Assembly (NCBI GenBank): GCA_024345305.1
Contig: BRON01000001.1
Coordinates: 2,976,001 to 3,040,000 of the forward strand
Direction of reading: 5' to 3'
Source: Mrakia gelida
Lineage: Eukaryota > Basidiomycota > Tremellomycetes > Cystofilobasidiales > Mrakiaceae
DNA length: 64,000 bases
This document shows, in pieces, positions 55,505 to 64,000 of the stretch; positions within the stretch are counted from its first letter, which is position 1; every line of letters starts with the position of its first letter. The notes under the pieces are model-generated. The model ran no database searches, had not been told where the DNA came from, and was given only the letters and a program-made list of their open reading frames with translations. Both the position numbers and the translations under genes were made by a program.

Positions 55505-55936
55505 GATGAAGGTTGAGAGTTTGATGGATGTGATGAAGTGGAGATGGAAGTTTGGGTGGGCTAGTAGTAGTAGAGAGTGACCGGACGGGCAGCTCGACGA
55601 AGGAAGGAAGGAAGCAGAGGTACGGCGTTTTGAGCCTCAGCTTCGCTTCCCTTCCCGACTCGGTCTTTTGTTTCTTCAAAGGAGGATCCTCCTTTGGGGG
55701 CTCGCTTCTTCCGGGGTGAGCCGAGAGGGTCCAGAGTGAGCATAGGGGAGCTGAGATAACACGTCGTTTCGATCCTCGTCGTTGGAGGGGAGTTGAAAGA
55801 GAGGAAGAGGAAGGGAAAAGACGAGCTCGCCGCGAGCTCAACCCCTTTTTCGTTGGAGTCGCCGTTTTCGACCTGTCTCCCAACGCCAACATCCTCGCCC
55901 ACCGACGTCTTCAGGAGAGAGAGAGAGAGTCTTCGT
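55505..55936. promoter_or_regulatory. Divergent promoter: GH3 beta-glucosidase / Zn2Cys6 regulator
   Basis: 432 bp between the two start codons. It contains a perfect 20-bp palindrome (55677-55696) and, 16 bp to its right, CGG-N6-CCG (55712-55723), the spacing of an inverted CGG pair that Zn2Cys6 dimers can bind. CGG pairs arise easily by chance in GC-rich DNA, so only the palindrome is a strong signal. Confidence 0.5.
55677..55696. promoter_or_regulatory. Perfect 20-bp palindrome, candidate operator
   Basis: CAAAGGAGGATCCTCCTTTG, exact two-fold symmetry about 55686/55687. It lies about 170 bp upstream of the GH3 ATG and 240 bp upstream of the regulator ATG, where an upstream activating site would be expected. 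Confidence 0.5.
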
Positions 55937-58900
55937 ATGGATCCACCAAAGCAGCGGACTGCTTGCGTCAGATGCAGAGGAATCAAGGCGAGTCGACGAA
56001 CGAAAACAAACAAGGGAACCGAGAACCAGAGCTGACCTTTCCCTCCTTCCCTTCCCTCCCTTCTCCCCCCCTCGCCTTCTCTCGTATTCAGATCAAATGC
56101 TTACCCTTCTCGCAAGACAATCTTCCATCAGACAAGTGTGCCCGATGCACTCGACTCGACTGTGAATGCGAGTACTCATCGCTCAAACGTCAGTTCCCAC
56201 TCTCACACACGTCTCCGACAGCTCGATGCGAGGCTCGTCGCTGAACTGCTCTCTTCCCGCTTGGAATCTACTAGGAGGTCGAAAACCTGGGCCGTTCACG
56301 AGGAAACCGTGGGCTCCCTCTCTACTCCTTTCCAGAGAGTCGAGTCTCCAAGCTGACCCTCGTGCCTTCAACGAACAGGAAGGCGAAGGTCTCGCAACGC
56401 TCCGATTCTCCCCCTCCAGCAGCAACACCAACAGCACCATCGGGTACTCATCCCACTTCCAATCAAGACTCGCAGACTGGTGTTGGCTCCAGCTCGTCGA
56501 GAGATGGTGACCAGAGACCTTGGGACGGTGGAGGGAGGGACGTCGAACGCGACAACTTCGGACTCGAGACGAACCAATCGAACGGCGCTGTTGATCAAGG
56601 TGCGATATCACCTACACGCCTCGCATAACGCCAACGTAGCTGATCGAAACTTCTTGTTGCGTCTATCGATCCTGTAGCTTTCAGGTCTTCAGGTCCCTTC
56701 CAACCTTCTCCTCCACTTCACTTCGCCTCTTCTTCTTCGGCTCCCCAAAACCGCGACAATTCGTTCGACCCCTCTCGTATCTCTTTCGCGTCCTCATCCT
56801 CGTATCCCACCGGCAACTTTGCTTCCACCAGCGACCAAACCTCTCGCCTCGTCTACTCTCCACTTCATCTGCCGCCTCCCGGTCGATTTCCTCCTTCACC
56901 ATCGTTCCCTCCCTTTTCCCCAGCACCCGCTCGACCTTCCTTTCCTTCGAGGTCCGCGGGATCTTGATCTCTTTCCTCCTCGACCCGACGCGTCAGGTCA
57001 TCTCTCCCCACCTCACGCCTCCTCCTCGAATCTCAGCTTCCCCGATCGCCAACACGAGTCGACTAGGACCATCCCACAACATCTCTCGAGGGACACAGGC
57101 TCTCCTTTTGGAGGTAACTCGGACGGAGGAAGCGCGTCGAGGGAGAAGGGAGGGAGAGGTGCCTTGTCTTTCGCCGACATGCTCTCTGATCAGGCAGGAT
57201 CTCATGCAGTAGACACGGCGGAAGGGTCTGGATTCGGTAGAGAGGTTGTACGGCAGGTGGAGGACGTTGATGACGCTGTAGTTCGAGGTTTGGTGGGCGA
57301 GGATGATGTTGCTCTCCTGTTCGACGCGTGAGTTTCTCCTGTATTTCAAACCCACCGGACTCCCTTTCTCTGATCTGAGGCCTGATATTCTTGCACTTCC
57401 TTCGATACCTGTACATCAGCTTCCACTCCGGTCACAACCAGCTCGCGTGCCAACTCGATCCCTTCCTTCACACACCTCCATACACTCGCTCCTCCTCGCC
57501 TCTCCTCTTCGCCGCCGTTCTCGTCGCAGCAACCAAGGTCGAGCGCCCAGACCTTTATCCTGGTCTACTCTCTTTCGCTACGGAACTGCTTCGCCAGAAC
57601 ATCTTCCTCGCGCCCTCCGTTCACACGGTTCAGGTTCGTCGACTCGTCTTCCCTTCGACCCGAACCTCTACGCTGCTCAATCCAACCACTGACCACATCT
57701 CGCATCTGACTTCACAGGCGATCTCTATATTATGCTTCTCGAAGGAAGCCACGGTCCGTTCGGCGTGCTTTCTCTTACCGTATCTCTGCTCGACGCGACT
57801 GACCTCCTTTCTTCTCTCGCACTCGACGCTGTTAGGACTCGGGATCCTGGAGGAGGATCGGCTTTGCTATCCGACTCGCCATTGAACTCGAGCTATACCT
57901 TCCTCATCAGAGGCCGCTACCCGAGAACGAGTTGGAAGCACGCTTGATCTTGGTGAGTCTTTCGCGTCTCCCACGACGTTCGATGCGCTTCGACGAACTG
58001 AGCTCATCGCCCCCTCCTTGCTCAGAATCGCGAACGGATCTGGATACAGCTCAATCGTGAGGCTCTTCCTTTGTCGAACACGCGCTTCGGTGATGTCTAA
58101 ATCGTCTTGATCAACCCTCGTTCGTTCCACTTGCAGTTTTCGATCAGACGTGAGTTTCATCTCGTGTCTCGTCTCATCGTCCTCGCTGGACTCTGATCCC
58201 CGAGCTGACCATTCCGAATCATTCCTCTACAGTCTCACTCTTCAGCAAGGTCGACCTCCGATGATCACAGATCCAGAGTGGTTCGTTCTTTCGCCGACTC
58301 GAAATCTGTTGCAAAGCTGACCTCGCCTTTTCTTTCTCTTTTCAGGGCTCCGAACGTTCGTCGGTGGGCGTTGGATCATCAGCAGTTCGACTCCGGTGCT
58401 GAAGGGCTTCTCTGTGGGAGCTGGGAGTGCATGACTGTTGGTCTTCTCGCCATGTCGATTAGGTCAGTCGCGCTTTCTTCTTCGAGCTTGAAGTCCTCGC
58501 TCGAACGCTCGATTCAGCATGCTGACTTCCCTCCTCTTCTTCAGATCTGCAAGTCGGAACCTTCAGAAGATGCTTCTTCCTCACGAGGCTCGTCTTCTCA
58601 AGGAGGTTCATGAGTCTTGGATCACTGAAACCCGTACGTCGGCGTTTCTGTCGGTCGCGAGTCGCCTCACCAAAGCCGAACTCACGCGCTTTCTTCTTCT
58701 CGACCTCCCTCCTGCTCCTCCTCAGCCGTCGTCCCCGTCTCTGAGAAGGGTCAACGCATCCTCGGATTCCTCTATCGTCTCTTCCGCTTCGACTTCACTA
58801 TCCTCCAGCTCTCCCTCCACGTCCACACCACTCGAAACAGCACCATGAGCGCCGCCAGCTTGCAAGACCCTCCTATCGATGAGCACCCAGATGGTCCTAC

Positions 58901-59852
58901 TCGTACGGTTACCAGCACTAAGGACTTGATCCTCGCGTTAGGAACCTCGGTCGACGCAGCCATGGATCTCCTTCGCTTTCTCGTCGAACAGCTCGCGTCC
59001 ATCCTTCCGATCGCTCAGGACATCATCACCATCGGAGCCGCCAGTGCTGCAGTCTTTCTCGCGAGAGTGAGTCTGATCAATCACGCTTCTTCTCGGTGAT
59101 CTCGCTGACCTCGAGTTTTACACAGAACGCTCAGCGGATAGGGAGGGGAGGAGAGCTCACGACTCTTCTGCTGCAGGCTGCGAGGACTTGTCGCTCGGTT
59201 CGTTCTCATCTCTTGGTGTAAATCTGTGGTCCCCCCGTTCTTCAGTTGACCCTCATCTCTCTACGCAGGCCGTCAAGAACGATGCGTCCATGGCAGCATA
59301 CCAAAGCCGATTCTTCCTCTCTCTCGTTCACGCGTCGTCGAAACCACCAAGCCGAATCGGTAGTCCCAAGATCGGATGGAGAGCTCCCACCCCCGGTACT
59401 GTGGATCTCTCCTTACTGGACTTTCAGCTCAACGGTCTCGCAGACGGCTCTTGGTCTTTTGTGAGTCGAAACCTCGTCGTCGTCGCCTCGCCTCGTGTCT
59501 CGCTTCGCCTTGAGCTCGAAGCCTCTTTCCTGATCTCTCGCGTACTTCTCCCAATACTCTTCTTTCCATGCTTTACATCTCTCTCAGCCAGATCAACCGC
59601 CAGGAGACTTGGGGATCTTCGACGAGATTTACGGCGACATGTCGAATTGGTGCGTTTCGTTTGATCCCTTTTCGTCCCTTCTCGCGTCCGCTCGAAGCTG
59701 ACTTGACCTTCGCTCTCTCGTGACCCTCCTTTCTTTCAAACTCAATGCCGCTCAGGTTCCCAGGAGCAGAAACTTCGAACGAGACTCCAGCCGGCGTCGC
59801 GTTCAACTTTGGAGACTTGGGCATCGACTGGGGATCGGCTCTCGTTCGATGA
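55937..59852 (+). CDS. Zn2Cys6 fungal transcription factor
   Basis: ATG 55937 gives MDPPKQRTACVRCRGIK, spliced to IKCLPFSQDNLPSDKC and ARCTRLDCECEYSSLKR: a complete C-x2-C-x6-C...C-x2-C-x6-C binuclear zinc cluster, then the usual basic linker GRKPGPFTRKP. A long Ser/Pro-rich region follows, then a fungal-specific regulatory domain (FHSGHNQLACQLDPFLHTPP, SWRRIGFAIRLAIELELYLP, HQQFDSGAEGLLCGSWECMT) and a C-terminus ending GDLGIDWGSALVR, TGA at 59850-59852. About 950 residues, over 15 exons. The first intron has a GC donor (AAG/GCGAGT at about 55989). Between 56840 and 56970 the frame changes; a 73-nt intron (donor CTC/GTCTAC, acceptor CCCCAG) accounts for it. It lies between the GH3 enzyme and the sugar transporter, so it is their probable regulator. 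Confidence 0.85.
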
Positions 59853-60419
59853 GATGATTGCTATCTTCCATTCATCTGACGCTTTCCCTAGAGAGTTCTT
59901 GCAGGTGAGCTCTTTTCCACTCGTCTTGGGAGCTCGTGCGTCGCGAGCGAGAGATGCGGTGTTTTGTCGAGGGACGCGTCGAGCTGACCCGAGACCGGCG
60001 ATTTACCTCGTTTCCTCTCCAGACTTTCATCAGAACCTGTCAGAGCAAGAAGGATGCGGCTTTGACTACCGCTCTTCAAACTCCCAGACAGGTTTTCGGA
60101 ACTCGGCCTGATCGGATCGGATCGTCTTCGAAAACGACCGTACGGTGTTTTGACTCTCTCTCCTCGTCGAGCTGTTCAGCTTTTGCTTCCTTCCTTCCTC
60201 CAGGCGGGGGACGTTGTATTTCGCCGTACCCGTGCGGAGGTTTGGTCGAGGTGCCAGCTTCTCCCTGCTCAAAAGTCGCTGGGTCTCCCCTTTCCCCATC
60301 GACCACCACTTTCAACGACTCTTTCCCCTCGCTTCAACTCAAACAAACACTCCCGCCTTCAACTCTCTCAGCAACAAGACCTTCAAACACTCAACCTCGA
60401 TCCCACTTCTCTCAACACA
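59853..60419. promoter_or_regulatory. Regulator 3' end and transporter promoter
   Basis: About 570 bp between two plus-strand genes. An intron-like stretch (donor GTGAGCTC near 59906, CTGAC branch, acceptor CCAG near 60020) follows the regulator stop and may be a spliced 3' UTR or an alternative C-terminus. The last 70 bp before ATG 60420 are rich in CAA and CTC. No other gene. Confidence 0.4.
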
Positions 60420-63371
60420 ATGGTTAGTCTTCAGTCGAACCTTTCTGGGCAGACGCGTCGTCGCTCCCTTTCGCTGAAGCCGTTCTTTCTCGCCTGCCTC
60501 TCTCTTTCTCAAATAAGGCTGGTGGTCCAGGAGGAACCGGTGCAGGTGTAGAATCCGGAAGCATGCTCGTTTCCATGCTCATCGCTGGTGAGTCTCGCAC
60601 GAGAACAGTCGTCTTCGTCAAGCTCGAGCTGACGTTCCCTCGACTCTTTCTTTCCCTCTTCAGCTTTCGCTGGCTTCGGTGGTATTCTCTTTGGGTTCGA
60701 CACGGGACTAATCTCGGGCATGATTGCGATGGAAGACTGGAAGCAGTGAGTTCTGATCGTACGCGAGGAGCGAGTCGAATCTGAGCGCCGACTTCGACCT
60801 TTCTTCCTCTTCAAGAACCTTCGGAGCCTACGGAGAACTCCCTGGATGCGATGGTACCTCGCCCTGCCCCCAAGGATGGTATCTTCCTATCAATAACGAA
60901 TCACTCGTCGTCTCAATCCTCTCGGCGGGCACATTTGTGGGCGCTCTGCTCGCTTTTGTGAGTCCAACGGGGCGTCGAGGTCGATGGTGGACGATGCTGA
61001 CCTCCTCTTCGCGCTCTCTCCCACCAGCCCGTCGGTGATCGACTCGGTCGAAGGCTTGGTATCGTTCTCGCCACTGTGATCTTCTCCATCGGAGTGGGAC
61101 TGCAACTTGACACGCGTTTCGGGACGTTCGGTTCGTTTTTTGCCCTTCTTCCCCCTCGGATTTCGATTCTGACTTTCTTCTATCTTACTCAGTCGCTGGA
61201 CGTGTCGTTGCCGGTCTTGGAGTCGGACTCGTCTCTTGTCTCGTGCCGATGTATCAGAGCGAGTGTGCTCCCAAGAGCGTTCGAGGATTTATAGGTCAGT
61301 CTCCTCGCGTCGATCTCGCGTCGTGTTTCGCCCTTCTCTCGAGACAACCTCCTAATTCACCATTGTCTCCACCTCTTCTACTCTACCCTCACAGTCGGCC
61401 TCTACTCCTGGGCTGTAACGATTGGGCTGCTCCTCGCTTCCGTCGTCAACAACGCGACGAAGTCTCGAGCCGACCACAACTCATGGAGGATTCCCATCGC
61501 CGTTCAGTTCGCTTGGGCCAGCATTCTATGCTGTGGTATGCTCGTACTCCCAGGTGAGTCTTAGCTCTTCTTACAAGAGCTCTTTCAGCTTTTCCTTGAC
61601 CGCTGACGAGCCCCCTTCGTTGCTTAACGACCTTCCAGAGTCTCCTCGATACCTGCTTCTCAAAGGACGCGACCTCGATGCTCGAAAAGCGATGGGCCGC
61701 CTTACCCGACAGCCTTACGACTCTGCCGCAGTGGACACTGAGTGCCTGAGTATAACAATGGCTCTGGAAGCCGAGACTTCGCTTCACCAGACCAGTTACC
61801 TCGACTGTTTCAAGAACGGAGAAGCGAGGAACGGGCTTCGCTGCTGGACGGGTATCCTGCTGCAGGGGTTCCAGCAACTCAGTGAGTATCGCTTCTTCTC
61901 TCTTTTCCCTACCTGGAAGAAATTCTGACTCGGATCCCTTCTGTTCTTCAGCCGGTATCAAGTGAGATCTCGTCGCGCGTAACTTCGCGTCAATCAATTC
62001 ACAAACTGACGAGCGCTGTTCCTCCCTTTCTTTTTCTCAGCTTCGTCTTCTACTACGGAACTACCTTCTTTTCCAGGAGCGGTATCTCGGATCCCTTTAC
62101 TACGACCGTCATTACAAACGTGAGTGTTCTCTGCTGTTTCGTCTCGCGTCGAACATCGCCGACGAAAGCTGATCTCTCTCCTTTCCTTTTTCTTGCTTTT
62201 CACCCCTCAGGTCGTCAACGTGAGAGCTCTATCGCTTTTTTCTCGATTCAAACTCTTTCTGACGTGAAAGGCTGACCACAGGCTTCTCGTTCCCAGGTCG
62301 TCTGCACCGTCCCTGGCATTCTCTTGATGGATCGAGTCGGGAGACGAACGCTCTTGCTTTACGGAGCTGGGACCATGTGTCTTTGCGAGCTCTTGGTGGC
62401 CATAGTTGGCGTCACAGCGGGTGCCCCAACTTCTGATGTGAGTTCTCGCAGTTCTCGCGTCCATCGCTGTCGGTGGAGTCGCGCAAACCCCCCGCTGACC
62501 TTTCTCTCTCGTCCACTTTCCCTCTCGTTTCCAGGGAGGTATCAACCTTCCAGCTCAACGAGTGCTTATTGCGTTCGTCTGCATCTACATCGCTGCCTTC
62601 GCTTCGACTTGGGGACCCGTCAGTGGGTCCTTCTTCCTCATCACCTCGACGATCGCGCGTCACCTTCGAGCTGACCCTTGCCTTACTCCCACTCACAGCC
62701 TGGACTCTCACCTCAGAGATCTTCCCTCTCGCTATTAGAGCGAAGGCTATGTCGGTGTCTGTAGCTTCGAACTGGCTTTGGAACTTCGGGATCGGATACG
62801 GTTCGTCTTCTTCGAATCAGCCGTCTCCCTCGCTCGAAGCTCAACGCTGACCCTCCTCTCCCCCCCTCTTCGCCGTCGCAGCCACCCCCTACCTCGTCAA
62901 TCCCTCTTCCTCGGGAGTCAACGGAATCAAGACCGCAAATTTGGGAGTGAAAGTCTTCTTCCTTTGGGGTGCGACTTGCTTCAGTTGCCTCGTCTTCGCG
63001 TTCTTCTTCGTCAGTCTCCTCGTCTCTTTCCTCGCTCTCCGCCCGTTCTCGAACTGACGACTTTTCATCTGCTTTCTACAGGTCCCCGAGGTCAAAGGAC
63101 TGTCCCTTGAACAGGTCGATCTCCTCTACCGAGAATCATCCATCATCAAATCCAACGAGTACAGGTTCGTCTCGCGCTCTCTTTCCTCGAACCCTCGAAA
63201 CGAACACGAACCGACGCGTCGAGGCTGACCCTTCGTCCCTTTCTCCCAAACATCAGAAAACGAATGCTCGAACGAGACGAGACCTTCATCCACCGAGATG
63301 GAGCTCTTCCTCAGGAGAAACCGGCGGAAGCGAAGCACGTCGAGGACGCTGAGCACAAGGAATCGGTGTGA
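60420..63371 (+). CDS. MFS sugar transporter
   Basis: Twelve-span sugar/H+ symporter type, plasma membrane. The start codon ATG (60420-60422) is directly followed by an intron (GTTAGTC...AATAAG), then AGGPGGTGAGVESGSMLVSM. Sugar-porter signatures in order: GGILFGFDTGLISGMIAMED, GDRLGRRLGI, VAGLGVGLVSCLVPMYQSEC with APKSVRGF, PESPRYLLLKGR, GFQQLTGINFVFYYG, DRVGRRTLLLYGAG, TSEIFPLAIRAKAMSVS and PEVKGLSLEQVDLLY. About 525 residues, at least 14 exons, two of them tiny: 61952-61961 (10 nt, TGI of QQLTGIN) and 62211-62219 (9 nt, VVN). TGA at 63369-63371. It resembles fungal hexose/glucoside porters; neighbouring GH3 beta-glucosidase and regulator point to cellobiose or another beta-glucoside, but the substrate is inference. 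Confidence 0.93.
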
Positions 63372-63741
63372 TGTCTCGAGTCCCCACCCAGTCTCCCTCT
63401 TTCTCTCCCCCTTTCTCTCTTTTCTCTTTACGTCGTTTCTGTTTTCGCTTTGTTTCTCCAATACCATACGATGACTCTTCCTTCTCCTCTGCGCATGCAA
63501 CTCTGCGTTCTCTCCCGAGAACGAACCGAAAGAGCGAGCTTGAGCTGCAAATCGCGAAGCTCACTCGCCCGCCCTCCCTCTGCTCGCCTTGCAGCTCCTT
63601 CTCCAAACACTCTTCCTTTCCCGATCTCTCTTTCCCAATCTCTTCCAACGCGAAAGACGCACGCCGTCGGAGAAGTTTCGTAAAAGTTCATGATAGCAAG
63701 CTAACGAAGGCGAGAAAGAGGCGGACGAAGGACGTCTGCGT
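63372..63741. other. Convergent intergenic region
   Basis: About 370 bp between the transporter stop (+) and the stop of the truncated minus-strand gene. CT-rich in its left half. Nothing else seen. Confidence 0.4.
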
Positions 63742-64000
63742 TTAAAGCTGAGAGGAGGAGGAGAAGTCGAGTCAGCGATCAGTTTTTCGTCTGTAAGGTT
63801 AGAACAAAATTGTGGGCTCACCTTCTGCATGGCGAGGACGCTGGAGGAAGGGAAGAAGGGGGAGAGAGCGGGAGGAAAGGTCAGCTTCGCGTTTCCTCGC
63901 GGTGGTCGCGTCGAAATCCCAACTCACTCGGTAGACTGGATGTAATCCTCGAACTCGGCACACTCCTCCTGAATCTCATCGAGGGAGACATCGTCGGTGA
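63742..64000 (-). CDS. C-terminal end of an unidentified protein (5' part beyond window)
   Basis: Minus-strand exons entering at base 64000 read DDVSLDEIQEECAEFEDYIQ then ST, spliced (donor GTGAGT near 63927, acceptor CTCCAG near 63842) to DVLAMQK, and spliced again (donor GTGAGC near 63822, acceptor CTCAG near 63748) to a final Leu and TAA at 63742-63744. The phases agree and both introns have CTGAC branch sites. The acidic helical C-terminus is not enough to name a family. Confidence 0.55.

Noticed and set aside
56840..56970. Frameshift in the Zn2Cys6 regulator
   Set aside because: A 73-nt GT-AG intron (donor CTC/GTCTAC, acceptor CCCCAG) joins SRL to HPLDLPFLRGPRDLDLF in frame, so no mutation needs to be assumed, although its branch site is weak.

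Overview
The window looks like nuclear DNA of a red-yeast-type basidiomycete (Pucciniomycotina, probably Microbotryomycetes; this placement is inference). The genes are densely broken by short introns. Donors are mostly GTGAGT or GTGAGCTCG, branch sites are CTGAC, and acceptors are CAG or occasionally AAG. The DNA is moderately GC-rich, intergenic gaps are short, and the products are typical of basidiomycete yeasts. Almost no gene is one open frame, so every model below was built by hand by splicing exons. Gene ends are firmer than internal exon borders.

Layout. 1-1869 (-) 3' truncated coproporphyrinogen oxidase HEM13. 2512-3679 (+) four-span membrane protein. 3851-9551 full-length Ty1/copia LTR retrotransposon on the minus strand: identical 384-bp LTRs, GCTTG target duplication, gag-protease and integrase-RT-RNase H in one frame but split by one UGA. 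9862-11796 (-) AIF/FSP1-like FAD oxidoreductase. 12082-12543 (-) small hypothetical. 12791-17654 (+) elongation factor 2 with 25 or more introns. 17955-19842 (+) mitochondrial-carrier-like protein. 20336-24099 (+) S41-peptidase-like gene with in-frame TAA codons. 24368-27056 (+) membrane-anchored TAP-like serine hydrolase. 27405-29185 (+) Rds1-type ferritin-like secreted protein. 29661-31167 (-) bZIP factor. 32371-34730 (+) Mid2-like surface protein. 35580-37423 (+) phytanoyl-CoA-dioxygenase-like enzyme. 39290-41140 (-) forkhead factor with polyglutamine tracts; its 5' end is duplicated 2.27 kb away. 43472-44318 (-) small membrane protein, incomplete. 44449-45165 (-) O6-alkylguanine-DNA alkyltransferase. 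45365-47592 (+) TSR3. 48175-49449 (-) F-box-type protein interrupted by one UGA. 49929-50980 (+) second F-box-type protein. 51367-55504 (-) GH3 beta-glucosidase with PA14 domain. 55937-59852 (+) Zn2Cys6 regulator. 60420-63371 (+) MFS sugar transporter. 63742-64000 (-) 3' end of an unidentified gene.

Genes that probably work together. The last three complete genes form a plausible beta-glucoside utilisation cluster: a transporter for uptake, a leaderless (intracellular) GH3 enzyme for hydrolysis, and a Zn2Cys6 regulator divergent from the enzyme. A perfect 20-bp palindrome lies in the shared promoter. The rest is a mix of housekeeping and regulatory genes with no obvious common pathway.

Most notable observations: a retrotransposon primer site matching the anticodon arm of tRNA-Lys(CUU) rather than a tRNA 3' end; UGA between protease and integrase; frame-supported microexons of 7, 9, 9 and 10 nt at conserved motifs; introns that split or directly follow the start codon; and the duplicated forkhead 5' end.
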